DNA of 64,000 bases from Inconstantimicrobium porci (GTDB taxonomy: Bacteria > Bacillota > Clostridia > Clostridiales > Clostridiaceae), in the NCBI RefSeq assembly GCF_009696465.1, contig NZ_VULX01000004.1, positions 1 through 64,000 on the forward strand, in the 5' to 3' direction. Within the stretch, counting starts at the first letter, position 1. Every line of letters begins with the position of its first letter. A program made the position numbers and the translations under genes. This document shows positions 53,900 to 62,231 of the stretch, in pieces. The notes beneath the pieces are model-generated. The model ran no database searches and was not told the DNA's origin. It saw nothing but the letters and a program-made list of their open reading frames with translations.

Positions 53900-55270
53900 A
53901 TGGATAGACAGAAGGCGTTAGGAGAGCAGAAAGTAACAAGTTTATTATTAAAGTTTTCAATACCTGCTATTGTTGGAATGCTTGTAAATGCATTGTACAA
54001 TATTATTGACAGAATATTTATAGGTCATATACTGGGGGTAGGAAATCTAGCAATAACAGGTGTTGGTATTACATTACCGTTATCTACAATAATTCTTGCA
54101 TTTGGTATGTTAGTAGGTATAGGTACTGCTTCAATTATTTCTATAAGATTAGGTCAAGGTAAGAGGCAGGAAGCAGAAAATATTTTAGGTAATGCAATAA
54201 CGCTTATAATAATCTTAAGTGTAGCTATAACAATAATAGGCCTTTTATTTGGAAGACCTATATTGGGGCTTTTTGGAGCAAGTGATAAGACAATTGGTTA
54301 TGCACAGGATTATATGCAGATTATTTTTGCAGGTACAATATTCAACATTCTTAGTTTTGGACTTAATCATTCAATAAGAGCAGATGGCAGTCCCGCTATT
54401 GCCATGGCATCAATGCTTATAGGTGCAATTACTAATATTGTGTTAGACCCTGTGTTTATTTTTGTATTAGGAATGGGAGTTAAAGGTGGAGCTATTGCAA
54501 CTATAATTGCTCAATTCTGTTCCGCTGTATGGGGATTATATTATTTCACAAAAGGAAAAAGCAGTTTAAAGATAAGAGTTAAGAATTTAAAATTAAAGTT
54601 AAAGCTTGTACTTAGCATATTTGAAATTGGTATATCACCATTTAGTATGCAACTGGCGGCTAGTCTTGTGCAGGTTATTTCTAATAATGCGCTACTTAAA
54701 TATGGTGGTGATAATGCTGTTGGAGGTATGACTATTATCAATAGTATATCAACAATATTCCTGATGCCAATATTCGGACTTAACCAGGGAATGCAGCCAA
54801 TCATAGGTTATAACTATGGTGCCAAGAAGTATGATAGAGTAAAGCAAGCTGTTAAATATCCGCAGATTGCAGCAACTATGTTAGTTGTAGCAGGATTCTT
54901 AGCAGTAGAATTTATACCGGATGTACTGATTAAGTTCTTTAATTCAGATCCGTCACTGCTTGAAATGACTGAAAACGGAATAAGAATATATCTTGCATCA
55001 TTCCCGCTAATAGGTGTGCAGATAATAGAAACAAATTACTTCCAGTGTATAGGAAAGGCAAAAATATCAATGTTTTTAAGTCTATTAAGACAGGTGTTCT
55101 TGTTAGTACCATGTATACTGATACTTCCTAGATTTTTTGAGTTAAATGGTGTATGGCTGGCAGGTCCAGTAAGTGATACACTTGCATTTATAATAACAAT
55201 AACAATATTCATAAAACAGATTAGAAAATTAGGAAAAGAAAGTGAAACAAAAGAACTAAAAATAAGTTAA
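53900..55270 (+). CDS. MATE-family efflux transporter (MepA-like)
   Basis: 456 residues, 12 predicted helices in two halves. KFSIPAIVGMLVNALYNIIDRIFIG is the characteristic first helix and SFGLNHSIRADGSPAIAM the conserved loop. It exports cationic drugs or metabolites using a sodium or proton gradient. GGAGGAGC precedes the ATG. It is followed by a strong terminator at 55358. A second, distant MATE gene lies at 59846. Confidence 0.88.
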   Translation: MDRQKALGEQKVTSLLLKFSIPAIVGMLVNALYNIIDRIFIGHILGVGNLAITGVGITLPLSTIILAFGMLVGIGTASIISIRLGQGKRQEAENILGNAITLIIILSVAITIIGLLFGRPILGLFGASDKTIGYAQDYMQIIFAGTIFNILSFGLNHSIRADGSPAIAMASMLIGAITNIVLDPVFIFVLGMGVKGGAIATIIAQFCSAVWGLYYFTKGKSSLKIRVKNLKLKLKLVLSIFEIGISPFSMQLAASLVQVISNNALLKYGGDNAVGGMTIINSISTIFLMPIFGLNQGMQPIIGYNYGAKKYDRVKQAVKYPQIAATMLVVAGFLAVEFIPDVLIKFFNSDPSLLEMTENGIRIYLASFPLIGVQIIETNYFQCIGKAKISMFLSLLRQVFLLVPCILILPRFFELNGVWLAGPVSDTLAFIITITIFIKQIRKLGKESETKELKIS

Positions 55271-55306
55271 AATATGTATAAAATAAACGCTTTAGTTAAT
55301 AATGCT

Positions 55307-55329
55307 AATGAGGGGATGAAATCCCCATT
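55307..55329 (+). other. Small hairpin after MATE gene
   Basis: GGGGAT-GAA-ATCCCC flanked by AATG/CATT; no T-run. It precedes the real terminator. Confidence 0.4.
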
Positions 55330-55357
55330 TGCATCAATAAACCATATTATTCACTTC

Positions 55358-55399
55358 AAAAAAGGAGTAGTCACATTTATTGTGACCACTCCTTTTTTG
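55358..55399. terminator. Terminator after MATE gene
   Basis: AAAAAAGGAGTAGTCACA pairs with TGTGACCACTCCTTTTTT (one mismatch). Confidence 0.9.
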
Positions 55400-55457
55400 T
55401 ACATGAAATTAAAGAGTTTATAGAATAATTTAAAATATGTAATGATGCAATTTTGTG

Positions 55458-55549
55458 CTTTAGTAATCTAGGGTTTGCAAGATATATGTAGAAGCGACCT
55501 GTAGCGTGTTAGCGACAAAGACCTCGGAATATGTCTTGCGAACTTTTTT
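55458..55549. repeat. CGAC-loop hairpin element, second copy
   Basis: A 15-bp stem (55473-55487 with 55529-55543, two G-U pairs) encloses GAAGCGACCTGTAGCG and TTAGCGACAAAGACC. A T-run follows. The lead-in CTTTAGT-ATCTA and the two CGAC motifs match the element within the Tyr T-box, though the stem sequence differs on both sides. Confidence 0.7.
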
Positions 55550-55735
55550 CTATAAAATTCCTTCTGATTTTAATATTTCTTCAACTTTTTGAACCTTTTC
55601 TGTAAGTGTTACGAATTTTGCTTTAAGCATTTCTTTTTCCAGACTATTTGAATCTATAACTTTCTCTATATCTTCGATTGCTTTTAAAGCATCTTCTATA
55701 TCTTGTTGAGCTATTTTTAAGTTATTTTCTTTCAT
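55550..55735 (-). CDS. Small coiled-coil protein of unknown function
   Basis: 61 residues from the ATG at 55735 (AAAAGGAGAACC upstream), almost entirely a charged coiled coil (IAQQDIEDALKAIEDIEKVI and LTEKVQKVEEILKSEGIL). No family is recognised. Its stop adjoins the CGAC-loop hairpin, which may end its transcription. Confidence 0.65.
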   Translation of the reverse strand: MKENNLKIAQQDIEDALKAIEDIEKVIDSNSLEKEMLKAKFVTLTEKVQKVEEILKSEGIL

Positions 55736-56079
55736 ATCAAGGTTCTCCTTTTCATCTTTAAAATAAGTAGATACTTTTATGGTATCATGACTAAATATTG
55801 TTTTCAAGGCATATAAATTAATGATTAATATAAATAAAAAAGAACTATAGCATTAACGTTGATTTATCCAAGCCTCTAAATTTGCATATTATAGTGGTTT
55901 GTAGGCAGGCCTCCATTAAAACTTTTTATTTCATGTGATGGTCTCATGAAATATTTCCTTACCTTGTACCTGTGACTTTTGACCTCTTCTGCACAGCATA
56001 CTTTATAGGTATAAGTTATATAAATTAGTTAAATGATACCTTAGATACATAATTAAAAAAATAAAAAGGAGAATACAGT
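55736..56079. other. Intergenic region with decayed modular repeat
   Basis: About 55868-55955 holds pieces of the modular repeat: CCTCTAAATTTGCAT, then GGTTTGTAGGCAGGCCTCCATT (a damaged GGAGG/CCTCC module) and TATTTCATG/CATGAAATA. The rest is AT-rich with no gene. Confidence 0.5.
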
Positions 56080-56655
56080 ATGATTAATTATATATGGTTT
56101 TTTTTGCTTTTTTTCGGCATATGTTTTGGGATTTTTACAGGAAAAGGAGAAGTAATTTCAACGGGAATAATAGATTCAGCTCAGTCTACCACAAATCTGA
56201 TTATAGGACTTGTGGGGATAATGTGCTTTTGGTGTGGAATTATGAAAGTTGCTGAAAAGAGTGGTTTTACTGAAATACTTGCAAAGCTCCTTAGACCTAT
56301 CCTAAGAAGATTGTTTAAAATAGCTGGTAAGGATGATAAAGCTCTTGGAGCAATAGTTATGAATCTTACTGCCAATATGCTTGGACTTTCTAATGCGGCT
56401 ACCCCATTTGGCATAAAGTCTATGGAAGAAATGGACAGGCTAAATGATGAGAAAGGTGTTGCATCAAATGATATGGCGCTTTTTCTTGTGATGAATGCTT
56501 CATGTATTCAGCTGGTTCCTTCTACAATCATTTCAATACGAGCTTCAGCAGGCTCTAAAAATCCGGCAGCTATAATAATACCAGCCATATTATCAACTAC
56601 TATAGCGGCGATTGTCGGAATCATTATCTGCAAAATAGTTGAAAAATATTTTTAG
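56080..56655 (+). CDS. spmA: Spore maturation protein A
   Basis: 191 residues, four to five membrane helices. The N-terminal MINYIWFFLLFFGICFGIFTGKGE and the loop GAIVMNLTANMLGLSNAATPFGIKSMEEMD are family hallmarks (nucleoside-recognition/gate fold). With SpmB it affects spore core dehydration and heat resistance. AAAGGAGAATAC precedes the ATG. spmB starts 12 bases after its stop. Confidence 0.94.
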   Translation: MINYIWFFLLFFGICFGIFTGKGEVISTGIIDSAQSTTNLIIGLVGIMCFWCGIMKVAEKSGFTEILAKLLRPILRRLFKIAGKDDKALGAIVMNLTANMLGLSNAATPFGIKSMEEMDRLNDEKGVASNDMALFLVMNASCIQLVPSTIISIRASAGSKNPAAIIIPAILSTTIAAIVGIIICKIVEKYF

Positions 56656-56667
56656 AAAGGAGTAGTC

Positions 56668-57198
56668 ATGTTTAATTATCTGTTGAAAAGTATAATACCA
56701 ATCATCGCAGGTATAGTAATAACATATGGAATGATCAGAGGCAGAAAAGTTTATGAATGGTTTATCGAAGGAGCAAAAGAAGGTCTGATGGTATGCCTGA
56801 GTATTTTTCCATATCTCTTAGCAATGATAATTGTCATCAGGATTTTCAGGGATTCAGGACTGCTTAACATTATAAATAATTTTTTAAGGCCGATAACTTC
56901 ATTTATTGGACTTCCTTCTGAACTTGTGCCACTTGTCGCTATCAAGCCCCTTTCTGGAAGCGGAGCACTTGGAGTACTTACAGATATCTTAAAGCAGTAT
57001 GGACCAGATAGCCATATAGGACTGCTGGCTTCAGTCATAATGGGCACAACAGAGACTATTTTCTATACAATAACTGTTTATTTTGGAGCTGTGAAGATAA
57101 AAAAGATACGTCATACTTTGCTGGCAGCAGTAAGTGCAGATGTATTTGCCATAATAAGTGCTATATTTTTTGTCAATCTATTTTTTGGAAAATGTTAA
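56668..57198 (+). CDS. spmB: Spore maturation protein B
   Basis: 176 residues with four helices, containing SGALGVLTDILKQYGPDSHIG and MGTTETIFYTITVYFG. It has the same gate fold as SpmA and probably acts with it in the spore membrane. AAAGGAGTAGTC is upstream. No downstream gene follows closely. Confidence 0.94.
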   Translation: MFNYLLKSIIPIIAGIVITYGMIRGRKVYEWFIEGAKEGLMVCLSIFPYLLAMIIVIRIFRDSGLLNIINNFLRPITSFIGLPSELVPLVAIKPLSGSGALGVLTDILKQYGPDSHIGLLASVIMGTTETIFYTITVYFGAVKIKKIRHTLLAAVSADVFAIISAIFFVNLFFGKC

Positions 57199-57348
57199 GT
57201 AAAACATTAAGAATTCTTAAAGTTTAAAAAAAATATATGGAATTTCTGCTCTTATATAGTAAAATATATTTATAATTCTAAATAGAAAATTGAAAAATTA
57301 AAATATGTTTACTGGTTTCTATTAAAGAAATAAAGGGGGAAAATAATA

Positions 57349-58074
57349 ATGATAGAAATATCAAATGTAACTAAGGTCTATAACAAGACATATAAAGCTG
57401 TTGATAATATAAGTATGGATATTAGAGACGGTGAGATATTTGGACTTCTTGGACCAAATGGTGCTGGAAAGACTACTACAATAAAAATGCTTACAGGAAT
57501 TATCGATATTACTGAAGGTGAAATAAAGCTTAATGGAAAAAGCATAAAGGACAACTCTCTTGAAGCAAAGAAGTTGTTTGGATTTGTTCCAGACAGTCCA
57601 GATATGTTCTTAAGATTAAAGGGAATTGAATATCTTAATTTCATGGCAGATGTTTATCAGGTTTCAAAAGAAGATAGAAAGCAAAGAATAGCTGAACTTG
57701 CTAAAGTTTTTGATATGGAAAGTGCCTTGGGAGATAAGATTATGAGTTACTCTCATGGTATGAGACAGAAGATTGTTATCATGGGTACGCTTGTTCATAA
57801 CCCAAGAATCTGGATACTTGATGAACCAATGACTGGTCTTGATCCTAAATCATCTTTTGATCTTAAGACTATGATGAGACAGCATGCTGATAATGGAAAT
57901 ACAGTATTATTTTCTACACATGTTCTTGAAGTTGCAGAAAAAGTCTGTGACAGAGTTGCTATTATAAATAAAGGTAAAGTTCTATTCTGTGGAACACTGA
58001 ACGAAATGAAAGAACACTTTAAGGAAAATGAGTCACTTGAAAAAATGTTCTTGGAGATGACTGAAAATGCATAA
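57349..58074 (+). CDS. ABC transporter ATP-binding protein (ABC-2 type)
   Basis: 241 residues. Walker A GPNGAGKTTTIK, signature YSHGMRQK, Walker B IWILDEPMTGLD, H-loop STHVLEVA. Its stop overlaps the permease start by eight bases, so they are translationally coupled. The pair is likely an exporter of unknown substrate. AAAGGGGGAAA precedes the ATG. Confidence 0.88.
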   Translation: MIEISNVTKVYNKTYKAVDNISMDIRDGEIFGLLGPNGAGKTTTIKMLTGIIDITEGEIKLNGKSIKDNSLEAKKLFGFVPDSPDMFLRLKGIEYLNFMADVYQVSKEDRKQRIAELAKVFDMESALGDKIMSYSHGMRQKIVIMGTLVHNPRIWILDEPMTGLDPKSSFDLKTMMRQHADNGNTVLFSTHVLEVAEKVCDRVAIINKGKVLFCGTLNEMKEHFKENESLEKMFLEMTENA

Positions 58075-59743
58075 TATTCTTTTATTAACTAAAGTATTTT
58101 TAAAAACAGGAGGAAATTCGTTCGCCTCAGATAGCAACAAAAAGAAAAAGAGTGCAAAGATTGGGAATGGCTTAATGTATCTTCTAATCTGTATCTGTTT
58201 TTTACCACTTATAGGATTAATATTTACACTTCTAAATAATGTTTATGGATCATTTAAGGCTTTAAATCAGGAAGGATATCTGATGACATTTGTCCTTAGT
58301 TCAGTAAGTATGGTTATATTTATATTTTCAATGTTCAGCATAGCTTCGATACTATTCTTTTCAAAGGATATAGAGTATCTGTTGCCTATGCCATTTAAAG
58401 CAAGAGAAATAACTATAGCAAAGTTTTTATATATTCTTTTTGGAGAATATTTAATTTCAGCTTTTATACTAATTCCAGCATATGCTGTATGGATTATTAA
58501 CAGTAACCCTGGAGTAATGTTTTATGTTGCTGCAGTGATAGTATTTCTTGTTACACCGATTGTACCTATATTATTATCAGCTATTATAATAATGCCTATA
58601 ATGAGATTTTCAGGACTTGTAAAACATAAAGATGCTTTTACTATTGTAGGATCATTTATAGGTATTGGTTTTGGAGTAGGAATAAATATATTTACACAAA
58701 GTGTAGGAAAAAACGCAAATTCACCAGAAGCTCTACAAAATATTTTACAAAGCAAAAACGAACTTATAAATTCTATAGCAACTATTTTTGTAAATGTTAA
58801 GTCATCAACTAAGGCTATTGTTTTATCAGGATCAAGCGAAGGAATTATAAACCTGCTTATTCTTTTTGTTATAATAGTAGCTGCACTTGGAATTTATATG
58901 GTACTATCAGATGCTTTATATCTTAAAGGTGCAATGAGTTCATCTGGTTCTGTATCAAAAAAGAAAAAGATATCTAGTGAACAATTTGAAAAGTCTACAG
59001 ATACAAATAGTCCACTTATAGCACTTGTTAAAAGAGAAATAAAGATTATTTTAAGAACTCCAGTTTATTTGATGAACTGCGGCTCAACAGTTTTACTTGT
59101 TCCAATATGCTGCATTCCTGTATTCTTGTCAGGCAATCTCTTCAGTCAACTTGGAGGACTTGCTAGTACTATTGCATCAAGTGAAGGTGCACAGATTATA
59201 ACACTTATGATAATTTATGCAATCAGTGCTTTTACAGTAGCAGTAGCGCCTGCATCAGGTACAGCTATTTCGAGAGAAGGAAGTAGTATATATGTATCAA
59301 AATATATACCAGTTGATTATAAGAAACAGCTTGATGCAAAACTTATAGTATCATTTAGCATAAGTGCTATATCATTAATTTTAATATTAGCTATAGTAGA
59401 AATCTTATTAAAGCTTAATGCGATTTTATTTATAGCATCATTACTGATTACACTTCTTATTTCATCATTTGCATCAATAGTAGCTCTATTAATAGATGTT
59501 ATGAAGCCAAAACTTTCATGGAATACAGAAGAACAGGCTGTAAAGCAGAACTTTAATCCATTTTTTGCTTTTGCAATATCAGCAGTAATACTTGCACTTG
59601 GAATTCTTCCTACAATACTGCTTATTGATAAGGGATTATGGATTAATATATTAGTAATACTTGCAATTCTTGCAGCGATCAATGTTGCTGCATATTACGT
59701 ACTCTCTAATTATGGAGTAAAAAGATTTGCATCTATAGAATAA
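58067..59743 (+). CDS. ABC exporter permease, large type
   Basis: 558 residues, about 12 hydrophobic segments split by a cytoplasmic loop (about 295-320, SVSKKKKISSEQFEK). The membrane part resembles the large 'ABC exporter' permeases found beside such ATPases in clostridia. The substrate is unknown. The bidirectional terminator at 59771 follows. Confidence 0.8.
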   Translation: MHNILLLTKVFLKTGGNSFASDSNKKKKSAKIGNGLMYLLICICFLPLIGLIFTLLNNVYGSFKALNQEGYLMTFVLSSVSMVIFIFSMFSIASILFFSKDIEYLLPMPFKAREITIAKFLYILFGEYLISAFILIPAYAVWIINSNPGVMFYVAAVIVFLVTPIVPILLSAIIIMPIMRFSGLVKHKDAFTIVGSFIGIGFGVGINIFTQSVGKNANSPEALQNILQSKNELINSIATIFVNVKSSTKAIVLSGSSEGIINLLILFVIIVAALGIYMVLSDALYLKGAMSSSGSVSKKKKISSEQFEKSTDTNSPLIALVKREIKIILRTPVYLMNCGSTVLLVPICCIPVFLSGNLFSQLGGLASTIASSEGAQIITLMIIYAISAFTVAVAPASGTAISREGSSIYVSKYIPVDYKKQLDAKLIVSFSISAISLILILAIVEILLKLNAILFIASLLITLLISSFASIVALLIDVMKPKLSWNTEEQAVKQNFNPFFAFAISAVILALGILPTILLIDKGLWINILVILAILAAINVAAYYVLSNYGVKRFASIE

Positions 59744-59770
59744 TATAAAATGAAAAGTTTATTAAAATTA

Positions 59771-59803
59771 AACAGGGCCGTTGTATAACGGCCCTGTTTT
59801 TGC
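59771..59803. terminator. Bidirectional terminator
   Basis: AACAGGGCCGTT pairs perfectly with AACGGCCCTGTT around a four-base loop, with T-runs on the plus side. Confidence 0.92.
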
Positions 59804-59845
59804 TTGGGGGAGATAAAAATGGGAAAAGGAGTATGATAAGAAACA

Positions 59846-61198
59846 TCATAAGTTATAGTTTCTTTTAAAATTCTTCTTAAACAATATATAAAGAAGTGTT
59901 CCATCAAATACCCATTGAATTGAAGTTATAACCCATACTGATACTACTGACATCTTTAGGACAAAAATTGCAATAAACATCAGTGGTAGTCTTATAGCCC
60001 ATGATGTAAAGAGAGCAACCTTAAATGGAGTCTTTGTATCGCCAGTACCTTTTAAGATTCCACCAGCTATCATAGATAAAGCAGTAAATGGTTGCTCAAT
60101 TGCAGCTACCATTAAGCAGTATGTTCCGAATTTTATAACTTCAGATTCGTTTGATGTAATAAAGAGATTTATTAATTTCCCGGGAATTACAAGGAAAAGT
60201 ACAGAACAGATTGACATAGTAAGTATTCCGAGGATAAGTGAAACTGAAGCATATTCTTTGGCTCCTTTATAATTTTTTTCGCCTACCTTCTGTCCTACAA
60301 GCGTAGTTGCAGCTACAGCAAATCCCCATCCAGGCATATATGATAAGGACTCAATAGTTGTAGTAATCTGGTTAGCCGCAAAGGCTATTGTACCAAGTGA
60401 AACTATGAAGAGGTTACAGATAAGCCTACTTATACTGAATGATGCTTCCTGCAACATAGCTGGTACTGAAAGATTAATCAGTGATTTTGTTCTGAATATG
60501 TTCAATGATTTTATATATTTTATCCTTATCTTTATTTTTGAGTATTTAATGAAATATACTGAAGCTACGGAAAAACCTACAGCTTCTGCAATAGCTGTGG
60601 CAATGGCTGCCCCATCAGTTCCAAGCTCTGGAAGGCTAAAGCGTCCAAAGATAAGACAGTAATCAAGAAATATATTTATAATGTTGACTGAAGCTGCAAT
60701 TATAAGTGGTGTTACAGTGTTGCCAGAACCTCTAAGTGTTGCAGAAAGAGCAGTAGTCATCATGCTGAAGAATATTCCTATGCAGGCAATTCTCATATAT
60801 GAAGAGCCAATCAATGCAACATTATCATCTGCGCCTATAGTTTTAAGAAGAGGCAGAGCAAAAACTGCAAATAATATACTGACTATTAATGAGATTATTA
60901 TCGTAATACCGTATCCTATTGTGGCACACTCTTCAGCTTTGGCGATATTTTTGGCGCCTGTATAACGTGCAATCAGGGATGTTATTCCAACTGATATACC
61001 AGAAGCTATAAGAATATTAGAAAATGTAGAAAGTATTTCTGTACATAAGCCAACGCTGCTTACGGCAATATTTCCACCATATCTTCCTACCATCATCGTA
61101 TCAAATACCCATATTAAAGTGTAAAGAAGCATTTCTCCGACTGCTGGAAGTGAAAGCTTAAGAACATTTAAATAAGTCTGTTTGTGAAATCTAGTCAT
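59846..61198 (-). CDS. MATE-family transporter (NorM-like)
   Basis: 450 residues, 12 helices. The N-terminal LSLPAVGEMLLYTLIWVFDTMMVG and the loop ATLRGSGNTVTPLIIAAS mark a MATE protein; GGILKGTGDTKTPFKVA is the matching loop in the second half. It probably exports drugs or metabolites. AAAGGAGACTT lies upstream of the ATG. It belongs to a different MATE branch from the gene at 53900. Confidence 0.87.
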   Translation of the reverse strand: MTRFHKQTYLNVLKLSLPAVGEMLLYTLIWVFDTMMVGRYGGNIAVSSVGLCTEILSTFSNILIASGISVGITSLIARYTGAKNIAKAEECATIGYGITIIISLIVSILFAVFALPLLKTIGADDNVALIGSSYMRIACIGIFFSMMTTALSATLRGSGNTVTPLIIAASVNIINIFLDYCLIFGRFSLPELGTDGAAIATAIAEAVGFSVASVYFIKYSKIKIRIKYIKSLNIFRTKSLINLSVPAMLQEASFSISRLICNLFIVSLGTIAFAANQITTTIESLSYMPGWGFAVAATTLVGQKVGEKNYKGAKEYASVSLILGILTMSICSVLFLVIPGKLINLFITSNESEVIKFGTYCLMVAAIEQPFTALSMIAGGILKGTGDTKTPFKVALFTSWAIRLPLMFIAIFVLKMSVVSVWVITSIQWVFDGTLLYILFKKNFKRNYNL

Positions 61199-61309
61199 GA
61201 TATAAAGTCTCCTTTTAAAAACATCAATATTCCCATTATATCATATAATTGTTGAGTGATATGCATCAATTATTGTACTAAAATATCTATTAGCCATATT
61301 AATAAATGT

Positions 61310-61487
61310 GAATTTGTGAATTAGTTAAGAGATTAGAACTAAGAGAGCAGAGAATCGGATGAAACTCCTATGGAGTTTCTAGCAAATGTATAAGCAGGCA
61401 TACTAAATCAAAGATTTGGAATGCCTGCTTAAGCGTAGCGAATAAATTCCATCCTGTTCTCTTATCTCTGCTCTTATATCTCTAATC
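61310..61487. repeat. Modular hairpin repeat, copy 8 (class B with swapped core)
   Basis: Left end GATTAGAACTAAGAGAGCAG as in copy 7; 61361-61379 (GAAACTCC/GGAGTTTC). The GAGGA and GGAGG hairpins are replaced by a different stem at 61392-61430 (AAGCAGGCAT/ATGCCTGCTT). Right end CTCTTATCTCTGCTC then TCTCTAATC. It abuts the stop of the sigma factor gene. Confidence 0.8.
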
Positions 61488-62041
61488 TATTTATTATCAA
61501 GCAGCTGTTTTTGTAGCTTGGTTAGCGCTTTTCTCTTTATAAACATAACCTGACTGTATGTTAAGTGAACTTCCTTTGCATATTGTCTATAGGATTTGTT
61601 TTTGAAAAAACATTGCCTTATAAGATGCTGTTCCTTCTCATCAAGATTTTTTAGTGATTTTAAAAGTACATCATAATCAGCTTTTAATATTATATCTTCC
61701 ACAAGATCATGAGTAGTCTGTTCCACAAATTCAAAGTTATCCACGTAACAGTTTGATTCTTTTTCTGGCACGCTTCTTCGTATTTTATAATTTACTTGAT
61801 TTTTGATAGCAGTAAGTGCATAGCCAAAAAATCTGTGCTTGTCCACGTTGTAGTATTTCACAGCCTTTGATAGAGCAAGATAGCATTCTTGATATATATC
61901 TTCAAAGGTATAACCGTCGATAAAGCTTTTTTTGCAGAGATTAATGATGAAAGGCCTGAACTTTTCATACAGTTCTTTTTCAGCTTCTTTATCTCCGTTT
62001 TTTGTTTTTATTACTAATTCCTCGAATGAATTTATTTCCAA
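61487..62041 (-). CDS. Sigma-70-like factor, TcdR/UviA group
   Basis: 184 residues, the size of the TcdR/BotR/TetR/UviA group-5 sigma factors. Region 2 is about 15-85 (FEDIYQECYLALSKAVKYY) and region 4 about 120-180 (LKNLDEKEQHLIRQCFFKNKSYRQYAKEVHLTYSQVMFIKRKAL). Members drive toxin or bacteriocin genes, and UviA is DNA-damage inducible. The TTG start (GGTGGTGA upstream) may keep expression low. A LexA-like box lies inside its promoter. No toxin or bacteriocin gene is next to it in this window. Confidence 0.78.
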   Translation of the reverse strand: MEINSFEELVIKTKNGDKEAEKELYEKFRPFIINLCKKSFIDGYTFEDIYQECYLALSKAVKYYNVDKHRFFGYALTAIKNQVNYKIRRSVPEKESNCYVDNFEFVEQTTHDLVEDIILKADYDVLLKSLKNLDEKEQHLIRQCFFKNKSYRQYAKEVHLTYSQVMFIKRKALTKLQKQLLDNK

Positions 62042-62074
62042 ATTAAGTTCACCACCTTTTTAACTTTCAATATA

Positions 62075-62103
62075 AATATATGCTACCGAACAAATGTTTG
62101 CAA
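62075..62103 (-). promoter_or_regulatory. Sigma factor promoter with LexA-like box
   Basis: Minus-strand TTGCAA (62098-62103), 17 bases, TATATT (62075-62080). CGAACAAATGTTTG (62087-62100) fills the spacer and matches GAAC-N4-GTTT. A further TTTGTTCGAAAA lies about 20 bases upstream at 62117-62128. Confidence 0.65.
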
Positions 62104-62231
62104 TAAAATAGAAAATTTGTTCGAAAATGTTTAAAGAAAATTAATTTTATCATCATGGGATATGTTGTAAAGTTGTCACAAAACTGTGTTACAATATTAA
62201 TTAATAAAACTACAAGAAGGGGCGCGATATT

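Noticed and set aside
54541-54804. Reverse-strand frame in the first MATE gene
   Set aside because: It is antisense to a well-supported transporter with no independent signal.
6520-61487. Classical insertion sequences behind the intergenic repeats
   Set aside because: No transposase or remnant of one is found in any copy; the elements are 120-320 bp of hairpins only.
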